From Clostridia bacterium (lineage in GTDB: Bacteria > Bacillota > Clostridia > Christensenellales > Borkfalkiaceae), in NCBI GenBank assembly GCA_017502525.1, contig JAFVUV010000003.1:1-64000 (forward strand): a stretch of 64,000 bases of DNA, written 5' to 3'. Positions 32,761-44,157 of this stretch are shown piece by piece (within the stretch, counting starts at the first letter, position 1; each line of letters begins with the position of its first letter). The position numbers and the translations under genes are program-made. The notes beneath the pieces are model-generated. The model saw nothing but the letters and a program-made list of their open reading frames with translations, was not told the DNA's origin and did no database searches.

Positions 32761-33914
32761 AAGAAAAAACAGAACAAATGACAACTAACAAGACAAAAGT
32801 GATTAATTACCTTAAAACTCTACCAAAACGCTACTTCATTACGGCGTTTTCAGGCATGGCGCAAGGCTTATTCGTAACGCTTATTGCAGGCACTATTTTG
32901 GCGCAAATAGCAGGCTGGATTGGCGATAATTATATTGGTAATACTTTGGGCATCATTGCAAAATTTGCTAAAATTTTAATGGGCGCAGGAATTGGGGTTG
33001 GTATTGCACACGCTTTAGGTAAAAATAAATTGTTAATTTTTGCTTCAGCTGTTGCGGGTATGGTAGGTGCGTGGGCAGACCAACTTATAGTTGGTGGCGG
33101 TGGATACGCTACAATTATTACGAAAATGGGCGCGGGACTTCCTGGTAATCCAATCGGGTCTTATGTTTTATCTATGCTCGTTGTTGAATTGGTTGAACTT
33201 TATGCAGGTAAAACTAAATTAGATATCATTTTAATACCATTAGGAACTCTTTTATTGTCTTTAATTGGTATATTCGTTGCTTGGCCGTTCATAAAACTTA
33301 TAGACCTTTTTGCAGAATTGCTTGTAATAACGGTTAGTGCGGGAGAAACGGTAAAAATTATAACGGGTGTTTTTATTGCTATCGTAATGGGTATTTTACT
33401 AACGATGCCAACGTCTTCTGCAGCTATTTGGGTAGCTATAGCAACTTCAAATACAGCAATTGCTAATCCTGAAATTTTTGCTATAGCAGGCGGTGCTGCA
33501 GTTGCAGGTTGCGCTGCGCATATGGTTGGATTTGCTGTTACCTCTTATAGAGAAAACAAATTTGGTGGACTTATTTCACAGGGTATAGGAACTAGTATGT
33601 TGCAAATACCGAACATTATGAAAAAACCTATCATTATGCTCCCTGAAATCGTGTCTAGTGCAATAGCTGGTCTTGTTGCGGTTTTGCTTGATATGAGATG
33701 TACTGCTGCAGGTGGTGGTATGGGAACTAGTGGTTTGGTTGGACTTTTTGGTGTAATAGATTCAAATGCTTTATACAACGTTGCTCCTGGTCTTACTGTT
33801 TTAGGAATCATACTATGTTTGTTTATTATTCCCGTAGTAATTTCTCTTGCGGTTAGCGAATTTATGCGCAAGAAAAACTGGATTAAATTTGGGGATATGA
33901 AACTTCCCGACTAA
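32757..33914 (+). CDS. PTS EIIC-like membrane protein (PTS_EIIC_2 type)
   Basis: 385 residues with about nine to ten hydrophobic segments rich in Gly and Ala. The start KRYFITAFSGMAQGLFVTLIAG and later TCTAAGGGMGTSG-like stretch match the stand-alone EIIC-like family. These look like sugar PTS permeases but occur without EIIA/EIIB partners, and none is in this window; transport substrate is unknown. It is translationally coupled to the phosphoesterase. A terminator follows. Confidence 0.75.
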   Translation: MKEKTEQMTTNKTKVINYLKTLPKRYFITAFSGMAQGLFVTLIAGTILAQIAGWIGDNYIGNTLGIIAKFAKILMGAGIGVGIAHALGKNKLLIFASAVAGMVGAWADQLIVGGGGYATIITKMGAGLPGNPIGSYVLSMLVVELVELYAGKTKLDIILIPLGTLLLSLIGIFVAWPFIKLIDLFAELLVITVSAGETVKIITGVFIAIVMGILLTMPTSSAAIWVAIATSNTAIANPEIFAIAGGAAVAGCAAHMVGFAVTSYRENKFGGLISQGIGTSMLQIPNIMKKPIIMLPEIVSSAIAGLVAVLLDMRCTAAGGGMGTSGLVGLFGVIDSNALYNVAPGLTVLGIILCLFIIPVVISLAVSEFMRKKNWIKFGDMKLPD

Positions 33915-33940
33915 TTATAAAATAAAAGTATAAAAAACTT

Positions 33941-33969
33941 AAAAAGACGGCTTTTTAGCCGTCTTTTTT
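33941..33969 (+). terminator. Terminator after the EIIC-like gene
   Basis: AAAAAGACGGCT and AGCCGTCTTTTTT pair around TTTT. Confidence 0.9.
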
Positions 33970-33990
33970 GCTAGCGTTTTTTGATTGTGG

Positions 33991-34019
33991 TTGTAATTAT
34001 AGCGTAGCATACATACATT
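33991..34019 (+). promoter_or_regulatory. Possible sigma-E promoter of yabP
   Basis: CATACATT (34012-34019) fits the sigma-E -10 consensus CATACAHT, and a weak -35-like TTGTAAT lies 14 bases upstream (33991-33997). yabP is a mother-cell sporulation gene, which fits. Confidence 0.45.
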
Positions 34020-34036
34020 AAATTATGGAGGGTATT

Positions 34037-34300
34037 ATGCAAAATAACGTTATAGAACAAGACAAACTTATTTTAGAAGGAAGAAAAAACTTTTCAATGA
34101 CTGGCGTTCAGACTGTCGACGGGTTTTCCGAACAGTGTTTAAAACTTACGGTATCTGGCAATAAAGTTATTGTTACAGGGGAAAATATTAAAATTACTGC
34201 ATTTAATAAAAGTACGGGTAATTTAACGGCAGAAGGATTAGTTAACGAAATAAAATACGCGCATAAAAAACAGCCGATTATAAAAAGGTTGTTTAAATAA
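34037..34300 (+). CDS. yabP: Sporulation protein YabP
   Basis: 87 residues. LEGRKNFSMTGVQTVDGFSE and the following VTGENIKITAFNKSTGNLT match the YabP/YqfC beta-rich fold. YabP acts in the mother cell during spore formation, and yabP-yabQ-divIC is a conserved order in endospore formers, as here. Start ATG 34037 follows GGAGGG at 34027-34032. It overlaps yabQ by one base. Confidence 0.88.
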   Translation: MQNNVIEQDKLILEGRKNFSMTGVQTVDGFSEQCLKLTVSGNKVIVTGENIKITAFNKSTGNLTAEGLVNEIKYAHKKQPIIKRLFK

Positions 34301-34773
34301 TGTTTGTGACAAAAAATCAATTTTTTATTTTTATTGCTTGTCTTTCTTTTGGCGGTGTTAGTGGTTTTTTCTTTAATATTTCTTACGCGACTAAACTTTT
34401 CATAAAAAACAGAATTGTGCAAACGTTTATCGATATAATAATAAGTTTGCCAATAGGTTTTGCTTTTGCAAATTATTCGTTTGCTATGAATTTTCCGTCG
34501 TTACGCGTGTATATGCTAGTGGGAATTTTTGTCGGAATATACTTATATTTTAAAAGTTTTTACATAATACTTGCAAATTTGGCTAAAAAGATTTATAATA
34601 TATTTGAAAAAAAGTTTAAAAGGGCAAGAAATGTCAGAAAAGCAAAACGAAAAAGTACAAATAACCGAAGAAAAGGCAAAAAGGTTAATAGTGGCAAGCA
34701 CGGTGGGGGCGGTATTGTTGATGGCTATACTTTTAATGGTGATGGTTTATCAATTAATATCCATCGGAGTTAA
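34300..34773 (+). CDS. yabQ: Spore cortex protein YabQ
   Basis: 157 residues. Three to four membrane helices (~8-90) are followed by a strongly basic tail (KKFKRARNVRKAKRKS and on). YabQ localises to forespore membranes and is needed for cortex formation. Its last 143 bases overlap the divIC-like gene in a different frame, so the tail after about residue 110 is encoded by a shared stretch. Assignment rests on topology and the yabP-yabQ-divIC order. Confidence 0.8.
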   Translation: MFVTKNQFFIFIACLSFGGVSGFFFNISYATKLFIKNRIVQTFIDIIISLPIGFAFANYSFAMNFPSLRVYMLVGIFVGIYLYFKSFYIILANLAKKIYNIFEKKFKRARNVRKAKRKSTNNRRKGKKVNSGKHGGGGIVDGYTFNGDGLSINIHRS

Positions 34774-34933
34774 GAATCGTCAAATTGCCGAATATAATGC
34801 TGCTATCGCTAGATACGAAGCCCTTATTGAAGAAGGCGAAGAAACTATAGAAGTAAGACAGTTAGAATGGTGGATTCGTAGGGAAGCCGAAAGATTGGGC
34901 TTTGTTTTTGAAGGGGATAAGCCGTATGACTAA
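34631..34933 (+). CDS. Septum-formation protein DivIC/FtsB-like
   Basis: 100 residues: a short cytoplasmic start, one membrane helix (~20-42), then a coiled coil (NRQIAEYNAAIARYEALIEEGEE split by few breaks) and a conserved tail with WWIRREAERLGFV, typical of DivIC/FtsB/FtsL. It would join FtsQ/DivIB (10418) in the divisome. Start ATG 34631, with AAAAGGGCAAG upstream, lies inside yabQ; it overlaps the next gene by eight bases. Confidence 0.85.
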   Translation: MSEKQNEKVQITEEKAKRLIVASTVGAVLLMAILLMVMVYQLISIGVKNRQIAEYNAAIARYEALIEEGEETIEVRQLEWWIRREAERLGFVFEGDKPYD

Positions 34934-35792
34934 AAAAATATACGGTGTTATTGACGTTGGCTCTAATTCCGTTAGATTGATGCTGAGCGACGGCTGTAAG
35001 ACTTTAAGCAAAACGGTTAAGACGACGCGCCTTGCGCAAGGTATGGTTGACGGTGTTCTCCAGGCTGATGCGATAGAGCGCACGGCTAACGCCGTTTCTT
35101 TTTTTTATAAAAAGGCAGAAAACGATGGCGTAAATGAGATTTATGTTTTTGCAACCGCTGCGGTGAGAAGTGCTAACAACGGGCATAGTTTTGTGCGTAG
35201 AGTTAAAGATTTGTGCGGTGCAGACGTTGACGTTGTTTCAGGGGAAGACGAAGCTGTGCTAGGATATAAAGGCGCGCTAGGTAACAATGACGGTGGAGTT
35301 ATTGACGTTGGTGGTGCTAGTACGGAAATAATCATTTGCAAAAATCAAACCAAAATTTATGGGAAAAGCATATATTTGGGCGCAGTAAAAACGACTGACG
35401 AGTGCGGACAAGATTTTGATTGTGCAAAAGCGTACGTTAAACAAAAAATAAACGAATTTGGGATTGTTCCCAAAAGTAATTTTTACACGGTCGGCGACAC
35501 GGCTACAAGTATAGCCGCTATGCTTTTAGAACTTGAACAGTACGATGCTGAAAAAGTAAATGGTTATGAAATAACTATTGATAATTTAACAAAGTTAACT
35601 GAAAAATTATACGCAATGACAGTTGAAGAAAGGCGCTTGATAAAAGGCTTGCAACCAGATAGGGCGGAAGTTATTGCAAACGGTGCGTTAATTTTACTTG
35701 AAATTATAAAAAAATTTGATATTGACGTTCTTAAAGTAAGTGAAAGCGATAACCTAGAAGGGTATTTGATGATAAAAAGGAATTTTGTATGA
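34926..35792 (+). CDS. Ppx/GppA-family phosphatase
   Basis: 288 residues with the actin-like phosphatase fold. The start is YGVIDVGSNSVRLML, the second phosphate loop VIDVGGASTEII, and the catalytic Glu region EAVLGYKGAL. The family hydrolyses polyphosphate or pppGpp. It is shorter than two-domain Ppx enzymes and lacks an HD domain. Neighbourhood with divIC is common in Clostridia. It overlaps the next gene by four bases. Confidence 0.87.
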   Translation: MTKKIYGVIDVGSNSVRLMLSDGCKTLSKTVKTTRLAQGMVDGVLQADAIERTANAVSFFYKKAENDGVNEIYVFATAAVRSANNGHSFVRRVKDLCGADVDVVSGEDEAVLGYKGALGNNDGGVIDVGGASTEIIICKNQTKIYGKSIYLGAVKTTDECGQDFDCAKAYVKQKINEFGIVPKSNFYTVGDTATSIAAMLLELEQYDAEKVNGYEITIDNLTKLTEKLYAMTVEERRLIKGLQPDRAEVIANGALILLEIIKKFDIDVLKVSESDNLEGYLMIKRNFV

Positions 35793-36883
35793 GTAGAAGA
35801 ACAAATGTTATAAGTTATATTGTGTCAATGGTTGCAACTTTAGGTGCGTTGTTTGTGGTTGTTTCCATTTGCAATTCTAGATATTCCCAAGAACTTTTAC
35901 CAGCATTAATTAAATTGTTGGTTGGGGCAATGGTTTCGGGACTATTTAATTCATTAGTTCACGAGTTAGGGCATTTGATTGCGGGTAAGGCTAACGAATT
36001 TGTTTTTTCTGAAATGAACGTTTGGTTTTTCAGATGGAAAAAGGTAAAAAACAAAATTCGCTTTAATTTAGTTATGATGGGCGAAGAAGCGGGCTATACC
36101 GATATGGTGCCTAAACACGGCGATAATTTGTCAACAAGGCTTAAAAAAATGACTTTAGGCGGTATTGTAGCGTCAGCAATTTTAACAGTTGTCGGCATAG
36201 TTCCATTGTTTATAGTAAAACTTCCCGTTTGTGCGTTCTGTATTTGGTCTATGTTTTTGCCTATAAGCGCGTATTTTTTCTTCACGTCAATGATGCCGTC
36301 GTCTAGTGGTGGCGTGCGTAATGACGGTGCGGTAATTTATGGCTTAAAGAAAATGGACGACGTCGCTAAAGTAACTGTAAATTTATTAAAAATTCAAGCA
36401 GAACTTTACAATGGCAAAACTCCCTCCGAAATTGATGAAAGTTTATATTTCGATCTTCCACAATTGCCTGAAGATGACGTTAATTTTGCAATGTTGTTAA
36501 ACGCTAGATATACTTATTATCTAGATAAAAAAGATTTTGAGAATGCGTCGAAAACAACCGATCGGTTGCTTTCAGTGCTAGATTACGTTCCTAAGGCTTA
36601 TAGGTTTGCGATTCAAACTGATGCGCTTTATAATGCTTGCACTTTTGACTATAACGAAAATACGGCTGACGACCTTGCCTACGAACTTGAAAAATTTTTG
36701 AATAACGTTAATACCGCTACTAACGTACGTGCAAAGCTTGCTTATCTTTTATACGTTAGGAAAGAAAAAGAAAGCGCTGAAGCGTTTTATAAAAAGGGTA
36801 TAAGAGAGTCCAAAAAGTATTTCATAAAGGGGCTTGGTGAATTTGAACGTAAACTTTTTGAAGAGATGAAAAAAGACTTCTAA
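35789..36883 (+). CDS. M50-like membrane metalloprotease homologue with C-terminal repeat-like region
   Basis: 364 residues. Two N-terminal membrane helices lead to HELGH (H58, E59, H62), the zinc motif of site-2-protease-type enzymes. Two further helices (~125-170) follow. I do not see a clear second motif (NxxPxxxLDG); SMMPSSSGGVRNDG may hold the Asp ligand. The C-terminal ~170 residues are helical and resemble tetratricopeptide-like repeats. Substrate unknown. Coupled to the Ppx/GppA gene. Confidence 0.65.
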   Translation: MSRRTNVISYIVSMVATLGALFVVVSICNSRYSQELLPALIKLLVGAMVSGLFNSLVHELGHLIAGKANEFVFSEMNVWFFRWKKVKNKIRFNLVMMGEEAGYTDMVPKHGDNLSTRLKKMTLGGIVASAILTVVGIVPLFIVKLPVCAFCIWSMFLPISAYFFFTSMMPSSSGGVRNDGAVIYGLKKMDDVAKVTVNLLKIQAELYNGKTPSEIDESLYFDLPQLPEDDVNFAMLLNARYTYYLDKKDFENASKTTDRLLSVLDYVPKAYRFAIQTDALYNACTFDYNENTADDLAYELEKFLNNVNTATNVRAKLAYLLYVRKEKESAEAFYKKGIRESKKYFIKGLGEFERKLFEEMKKDF

Positions 36884-36905
36884 AACTAATAATTATAAAA
36901 AAATT

Positions 36906-36951
36906 AAAACACTCGTAACGTTTTAACTGCAGGGCGTAGCGGGTGTTTTTT
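36906..36951 (+). terminator. Terminator between the M50-like gene and pnuC
   Basis: AAAACACTCG (36906-36915) pairs with CGGGTGTTTT (36940-36949) around a 24-base loop, followed by T residues. It ends ~10 bases before the pnuC start, so the pnuC ribosome site would lie in its 3' flank. Confidence 0.6.
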
Positions 36952-36960
36952 GGGTGAAAA

Positions 36961-37665
36961 ATGTTAAAGAATCTTTTTAAGGATTTTGAGATTAAAGAGT
37001 GGGTTTTATATTTGGTTTCACTCATTGTTGTGGTGGGTGCAAACTTGTTATCAGATGAAATAGACGTTGTTAACGTAATAGCGAGTATATTTGGTGTAAC
37101 AATGTTAATTTTCATAGCAAAAGGTAAGGTTTTTGGACAAGTTTTAGCGGTGATTTTCGGGTTGTTATACTCAGTTTCTGCATTGAGAATAAGTTATTAT
37201 AGTGAAATTATAACGTATCTAGGAATGAGTGTCCCGATAGCCGTTTTTTCAATAATTACTTGGCTAAAAAACCCCTCGGGAAATAATGACGGTGCTGTTA
37301 AAATTCGCAAGTTTACGGTAAAAGAATTTTTATTGTTAATGGTATTTGCATTAGTGGTAACTATTGGGTTTTATTTTATTCTTAAAGTCTTGAACACGCC
37401 AAATTTAGTGGTTGCAACAATTTCAATTGCAACGAGTTTTTCCGCGTCGTATCTAATGCTAAGAAGAATATCGTATTACGCTATTGCATACTCGTTAAAC
37501 GATATTGTTTTGATAGTTTTATGGATAATTGCAAGCGTTAATAATCTTGAAAATTTAACGTTTGTCGCGTGTTTTTTTATGTTTTTATTCAACGATTTAT
37601 ATGCTTTTGTTCGCTGGAAATTAAGAGAAAGCGAGCAAACGAAAACTAAAATAAAAAGAGCCTAA
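36961..37665 (+). CDS. pnuC: Nicotinamide-riboside/mononucleotide transporter PnuC
   Basis: 234 residues with seven to eight membrane helices. The pattern GKVFGQVLAVIFGLLYSVSA and SYYSEIITYLGMSVPIAV, and the late FLFNDLYAFVRW, match PnuC. It imports NAD precursors by facilitated diffusion. pncB, another NAD-salvage gene, lies at 48055. The hairpin directly ahead of the start might regulate it, but I see no known riboswitch. Its stop codon lies in the loop of the next terminator. Confidence 0.85.
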   Translation: MLKNLFKDFEIKEWVLYLVSLIVVVGANLLSDEIDVVNVIASIFGVTMLIFIAKGKVFGQVLAVIFGLLYSVSALRISYYSEIITYLGMSVPIAVFSIITWLKNPSGNNDGAVKIRKFTVKEFLLLMVFALVVTIGFYFILKVLNTPNLVVATISIATSFSASYLMLRRISYYAIAYSLNDIVLIVLWIIASVNNLENLTFVACFFMFLFNDLYAFVRWKLRESEQTKTKIKRA

Positions 37666-37679
37666 CAAGGCTCTTTTTT
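37653..37679. terminator. Bidirectional terminator between pnuC and the small zinc protein
   Basis: AAAAAGAGCC (37653-37662) and GGCTCTTTTTT (37669-37679) form a strong stem with T-run between convergent genes. Confidence 0.9.
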
Positions 37680-37681
37680 AA

Positions 37682-37831
37682 TTATCCTATATACTCTAAA
37701 GAGTGGTAACAGTTAGGGCAAATGTTTTTAGTTTTGGCTGCACAGGTAGTGCAAAATTTTGCACCGCATGAGGGGCAACCAAGGATTTCACCTTCGTTAA
37801 TTTTGTCGTTACATCCAACGCAATTATCCAT
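37682..37831 (-). CDS. Small zinc-ribbon protein with four CxxC pairs (49 aa)
   Basis: Reading the minus strand from ATG 37831, preceded by GGAG eight bases away, gives 49 residues ending at 37682. There are four CxxC pairs: CVGC (4, 7), CPSC (19, 22), CTTC (27, 30) and CPNC (38, 41). Eight regularly spaced cysteines suggest two zinc sites. No partner domain. It stands alone between a terminator and the gyrB promoter region. Conservation of the cysteine spacing and a ribosome site argue that it is real. Function unknown. Confidence 0.75.
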   Translation of the reverse strand: MDNCVGCNDKINEGEILGCPSCGAKFCTTCAAKTKNICPNCYHSLEYIG

Positions 37832-37963
37832 TTTTTCTCCTTTGTTTGCTTGCTATAAGTATGTGTAAATTCATTAATTTTATTCCTTATTATAAATTTT
37901 TGAAAAAATGATTGAATTTAGATGCTTAAAACTATAAATAGTTTTAATATTTTCAATTTATGC

Positions 37964-39938
<1,975 letters not shown>

Positions 39939-39958
39939 GGAAAGAGAGGAGAATAAAA

Positions 39959-42463
39959 ATGGCTAAAAAAGAAATAAATTCAGAACTTTCTGCAGAGTTT
40001 AAAGCTACTTTAGAAAAAACTAAACTTATAAACGTAGAAGTTAATAACGAAGTTAAAAAGTCTTTTATTGCATACGCAATGGCTGTCAACGTTTCTCGTG
40101 CTATTCCCGACGTGCGTGATGGTATGAAACCAGTTCATAGACGTATTCTTTATGCTATGCACGATATGGGCTTAACGTCGGATAAAGCATTTAAAAAATG
40201 TGCTAAAATCGTCGGTGAAGTATTGGGTAAATATCACCCTCACGGTGACAGTTCGGTATATGACGCGTTGGTTCGTTTAGCACAAAACTTCTCTATAAAC
40301 TTTCCGTTAGTTGACGGTCACGGGAACTTCGGCTCAGTTGATGGCGACCCCGCGGCAGCGTATAGATATACTGAAGCAAGACTTTCTAAACTTGCTAATG
40401 AAATGCTTAAAGAAATCGATAAAGATACCGTAGATTTCTATCCAAACTTTGACGATACGGAAATGCAACCGGTAGTTTTGCCGTCAAGAATTCCAAATAT
40501 TTTAGTAAACGGTGCTGATGGTATTGCGGTTGGTATGGCTACGAATATTCCGCCACACAATCTTGCAGAATGCCTAAACGGTTGTATTGCTCTTATGGAT
40601 AATCCCGAAATAACCGTTGAAGAACTTATGGAATATATCCCTGCGCCTGATTATCCCACTGGTGGCGTTTTGATGGGTAGAGCGGGTATTAGACAAGCTT
40701 ACCGCACAGGTAAGGGCGGATTCGTGTTGCGTGCGAAATGCGAAATTGAAGAATTTAATAACGGCACGCGTGAAAGAATCGTAGTAACTGAATTACCTTA
40801 TCAAGTAAATAAAGCAATGCTTATTAAGAACATTGCTGATATGGTTAAAGATAAACGTCTTGAAGGTATTAGCGACATTAAAGATGAATCTGATAGACAC
40901 GGTATGCGTATAGTTATCGACCTTAAAAAGGACGTTAACTCACAAGTTGTCTTAAACACCTTATACAAACATACGAATTTGCAAGTTAAAGATGGTATAA
41001 CCTTGCTTGCGCTTGTTGATGGTGAACCCAAGGTTTTAGGCTTAAAAGAGATTTTAACGCATTATATTGCGCATCAGGAACAAGTTATAATTAGACGTAC
41101 TAGATATGACCTTGCAAAAACTGAAGAGCGTGAACATATTGTACACGGCTTGGTAATTGCACTTGCAAATATTGATAGAGTGATTGAGATTATTCGTCAC
41201 TCAGCGGATAAAAATTCTGCGTGTGCTGCGTTAGTTGAAGAATTTTTACTTTCAGATAAACAAGCAAATGCGATTTTGGAAATGAGATTGCAACGCTTAA
41301 CGAGTATGGAAGTTGAAAAACTTAAAGAAGAACTCGTTGAACTTGAAAGGATTATTGCAGACCTTAAAGACATCCTTGCAAATGATGCAAGAGTTAAGGC
41401 TATAATTAGAAGCGATATGGAACAAATCAAAGAGAAATATCCTTCTCCGCGTAAGACTGAACTTTCTTACGATTATGGTGATATTGATGAAGCGGATATG
41501 ATACCCGTTGAAGATATCGTTGTAAGTTTAACTCACTTTGGATACGTTAAACGTGTGCCCGTTTCTGAATATAGGACTCAGCATCGCGGAGGAAAGGGCG
41601 TAACCGCACATAAACCCAAGGAAGAAGATTTCGTTGATAATATGTTCGTAGCATCTACGCACGACGATATATTGTTCTTTACTGATAAAGGTAAAGTTTA
41701 CAGTATGAAGGGCTATCATTTGCCCGTTGGAACGAGAACGGCTAGGGGTAGAGCGATTGTAAACTTATTGCAACTTGGCGAAAATGAAAAAGTTAAAACG
41801 ATGATTCAGGTTAAAGCCGATATGGAAGGATTTATCGTTTTGGCAACAAAGAACGGCTTGATTAAAAAGACTTCGCTTAAAGAATTTGCTAATATTAGAA
41901 AAGTTGGCAAAATTGCTATTAGCATAGTTGAAGGAGATGAACTCATATCAGTTCAACTTACTAACGGCAAAGATGAAATTATTATTGCATCTCACGAAGG
42001 CAAATGTATTAGATTTAGTGAAGACGACGTGCGTGCAATGGGAAGAGATACGCAAGGCGTTAAGAGTATGACGCTAAATAATGGCGATTACGTAGTGGAT
42101 ATGGCTGTAATAAAGAACGGTTACGAAGTAATTACTATGACCGAGAACGGTTACGGCAAGCGTTCTGATATAGATGACTATAGACTACAAACTCGTGGTG
42201 GTAAAGGCGTAAAAGCGGGCGTATTTAATGAAAAGACGGGTAAACTTGTTAACCTTAAGCTTGTATCTGACGCTGAAGATATAATGATTATTACGGTAAA
42301 CGGGACGATTATAAGAGTTGCAGCGGCTGATATTAGTAAGATAGGAAGAGATACACAAGGCGTAAGAATTATGAGAATAGATGATTCTAACGTTTCAAAG
42401 ATTGCAATTTCACCCAAAGGTGACGAAGACGAACAAGAAGAAAGCGAGCAAGAGGAACAATAA
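39959..42463 (+). CDS. gyrA: DNA gyrase subunit A
   Basis: 834 residues. The catalytic tyrosine is Y135 in [10 protein letters not shown]. The quinolone-resistance region reads [20 protein letters not shown], with a serine pair at the drug-contact position. The C-terminal beta-pinwheel holds the GyrA box QHRGGKG, so this is gyrase and not topoisomerase IV. It ends in an acidic tail. AAAGAGAGGAG precedes ATG. Confidence 0.97.
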   Translation: MAKKEINSELSAEFKATLEKTKLINVEVNNEVKKSFIAYAMAVNVSRAIPDVRDGMKPVHRRILYAMHDMGLTSDKAFKKCAKIVGEVLGKYHPHGDSSVYDALVRLAQNFSINFPLVDGHGNFGSVDGDPAAAYRYTEARLSKLANEMLKEIDKDTVDFYPNFDDTEMQPVVLPSRIPNILVNGADGIAVGMATNIPPHNLAECLNGCIALMDNPEITVEELMEYIPAPDYPTGGVLMGRAGIRQAYRTGKGGFVLRAKCEIEEFNNGTRERIVVTELPYQVNKAMLIKNIADMVKDKRLEGISDIKDESDRHGMRIVIDLKKDVNSQVVLNTLYKHTNLQVKDGITLLALVDGEPKVLGLKEILTHYIAHQEQVIIRRTRYDLAKTEEREHIVHGLVIALANIDRVIEIIRHSADKNSACAALVEEFLLSDKQANAILEMRLQRLTSMEVEKLKEELVELERIIADLKDILANDARVKAIIRSDMEQIKEKYPSPRKTELSYDYGDIDEADMIPVEDIVVSLTHFGYVKRVPVSEYRTQHRGGKGVTAHKPKEEDFVDNMFVASTHDDILFFTDKGKVYSMKGYHLPVGTRTARGRAIVNLLQLGENEKVKTMIQVKADMEGFIVLATKNGLIKKTSLKEFANIRKVGKIAISIVEGDELISVQLTNGKDEIIIASHEGKCIRFSEDDVRAMGRDTQGVKSMTLNNGDYVVDMAVIKNGYEVITMTENGYGKRSDIDDYRLQTRGGKGVKAGVFNEKTGKLVNLKLVSDAEDIMIITVNGTIIRVAAADISKIGRDTQGVRIMRIDDSNVSKIAISPKGDEDEQEESEQEEQ

Positions 42464-42475
42464 TATTTATAAATC

Positions 42476-42519
42476 ATAAAGAACAAGACCGCTTTAATTT
42501 AAGCGGTCTTGTTCTTTAT
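42476..42519. terminator. Long hairpin after gyrA
   Basis: ATAAAGAACAAGACCGCTT (42476-42494) and its exact complement (42501-42519) form a 19-bp stem with six-base loop. The arms carry AAA/TTT ends but no further T-run follows. Confidence 0.75.
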
Positions 42520-42585
42520 GAAAACAAAATGAAAACAAAAATTTTGTTAAATTATAAAAAATTTTGCATTAGGCGTATTTTTATA

Positions 42586-42614
42586 TTGACAAACTTATAT
42601 TTATTTTATATAAT
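42586..42614 (+). promoter_or_regulatory. Promoter of tRNA-Thr
   Basis: TTGACA (42586-42591) and TATAAT (42609-42614) are 17 bases apart, 28 bases before the tRNA. Confidence 0.85.
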
Positions 42615-42642
42615 AGATAAGCATTAAGAAGTAAATTAATTT

Positions 42643-42718
42643 GCTGATATGGCTCAGATGGTAGAGCACATCCTTGGTAAGGATGAGGTCACCGGTTCGA
42701 TTCCGGTTATCAGCTCCA
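42643..42718 (+). tRNA. tRNA-Thr (anticodon GGT)
   Basis: Acceptor arms GCTGATA and TATCAGC pair fully, then discriminator T and an encoded CCA. The anticodon loop TTGGTAA gives GGT. The T-arm loop reads TTCGATT. 76 bases including CCA. Confidence 0.96.
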
Positions 42719-42719
42719 T

Positions 42720-42748
42720 AACCCTTGATAAAATCAAGGGTTTTTTAT
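42720..42748 (+). terminator. Terminator of tRNA-Thr
   Basis: AACCCTTGAT (42720-42729) pairs with ATCAAGGGTT (42733-42742), followed by a T-run. Confidence 0.88.
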
Positions 42749-42827
42749 TTATTAATTGTTGCAATGCGTACAGTATATGAGCTATAATTACTGTAAATAA
42801 GAATATTTTTTGTGTGAGAGGTTTAAA

Positions 42828-43448
42828 ATGAAAGTTTTATTGTTAAACGGCAGTCCACATCCTAACGGAACGACCTTTAGGGCTCTTTCAGAAGTCGCTA
42901 AGGCTTTAAATGAAAACGGCGTAGAAACGGAGATTTTGACCGTGGGGGATAAACAAATCGTTGGGTGCGACGTTTGTGGCGGTTGCAGTAGGCAAGATAA
43001 ATGTGTTAAAAATGATATCGTTAACGAAGTTATAGAAAAAATCAATCAAGCTGACGGCTTAGTTGTAGGCAGTCCCGTGTATTATGCGTCTATTAACGGT
43101 TCGTTAAAATCTTTGCTTGATAGGGTGTTTTTTGCTAAACGCTCTTTTGCAAATAAACCCGCAGCGGCAGTAGCGGTGGCAAGACGTGCGGGAACAACAG
43201 CAACTTTAGATATAATAAATAAATATTTTATGATAAGTAATATGCCTGTTGTTTCTTCTCAATACTGGAATATGGTTTTCGGAAGTAATGCTACTCAAGC
43301 CGAACAAGATGAAGAAGGACTTCAAACAATGCGCGTTTTGGGGCAAAATATGGCGTGGCTTATTAAATGTATTAACGCAGGTAAAAAAGAGGGCATAAAT
43401 CCACCCTTAGAGCAAACGCATATAAAAACAAATTTTTATAAAAAATAG
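42828..43448 (+). CDS. NADPH-dependent FMN reductase / flavodoxin-fold oxidoreductase
   Basis: 206 residues. VLLLNGSPHPNGTTFRAL is the FMN phosphate loop, GCDVCGGCSRQDKC a cysteine motif (CxxCxxC) seen in iron-sulphur flavoproteins of anaerobes, and GSPVYYASING the second FMN loop. It probably passes electrons between NAD(P)H or ferredoxin and small acceptors. I start at ATG 42828; GAGAGG lies upstream. Single gene with its own terminator. Confidence 0.85.
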   Translation: MKVLLLNGSPHPNGTTFRALSEVAKALNENGVETEILTVGDKQIVGCDVCGGCSRQDKCVKNDIVNEVIEKINQADGLVVGSPVYYASINGSLKSLLDRVFFAKRSFANKPAAAVAVARRAGTTATLDIINKYFMISNMPVVSSQYWNMVFGSNATQAEQDEEGLQTMRVLGQNMAWLIKCINAGKKEGINPPLEQTHIKTNFYKK

Positions 43449-43470
43449 TAATCCGAATAGAATTAAAAAC

Positions 43471-43498
43471 AAAAAAACTCCCTTATGGGAGTTTTTTT
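43471..43498. terminator. Bidirectional terminator after the flavoprotein gene
   Basis: AAAAAAACTCCC and GGGAGTTTTTTT pair around TTAT. Confidence 0.9.
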
Positions 43499-43521
43499 GT
43501 ATTGTTTATTTTGTTTTTTGA

Positions 43522-44139
43522 TTAATATAATCTAGCAAACCACTTGAATTGTTTTTTTGTAAAGGTAAAACCTAAAACTACAAATCCTAAAGCGACTAAC
43601 AGTCCGCTTTTATCGAGTGATGACAGTAGATTTTCAATTTTTATAATAGAATGAATAAATAAACCAGCAAAACCAACGATATAAGCTAAATATAAAAGCG
43701 CAAACGCTAACATTGTAAAGGCTAAAAGAATACTTAATATTTTAAATATAACCCTTAAAATTTGTGAGCGAGTAATAATTAAAAATAGCGCCATTACTAC
43801 GTCCAAAGCAAGTATTCCAAAATATGCTAGTGGGGCATAGGAATATATCATACCTAAATTTTCAAGTAAAGTTGTTTCTAAGCCAAAAAGTGCTTGTAAA
43901 CCATATAAAATATTAACTGTAGAGGTCATATCAAAAGATTTGATGTCGTTGATGATAGGCATATGTTGATACAAAAAGGTAAATTCACTACCAAACGTAG
44001 CTGGTAAAACTAATGCGATACAACCCAAAATAGCACCGAAGATTGTAAAAAAACATTGCTTAACGTTCACGTTTTTAACGTATTTTTCTTTTTTAGCAGG
44101 CGTTGTTTCAACGGCTTGTGTATTTTCTTCGTGATTCAT
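43522..44139 (-). CDS. Membrane protein of unknown function
   Basis: 205 residues with four to five hydrophobic segments and a charged N-terminal ~28 residues (ENTQAVETTPAKKEKYVKN). No motif that I recognise. It is the last gene of a minus-strand group with the AlkD-like and nucleosidase genes; 18 bases separate it from the alkD-like stop. AGGAGAAG upstream supports the ATG. Confidence 0.6.
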   Translation of the reverse strand: MNHEENTQAVETTPAKKEKYVKNVNVKQCFFTIFGAILGCIALVLPATFGSEFTFLYQHMPIINDIKSFDMTSTVNILYGLQALFGLETTLLENLGMIYSYAPLAYFGILALDVVMALFLIITRSQILRVIFKILSILLAFTMLAFALLYLAYIVGFAGLFIHSIIKIENLLSSLDKSGLLVALGFVVLGFTFTKKQFKWFARLY

Positions 44140-44157
44140 GTTAAACTTCTCCTAAAA

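Noticed and set aside
36884..36960. Riboswitch ahead of pnuC
   Set aside because: Only a terminator-like hairpin is seen; no known NAD-sensing motif was recognised.
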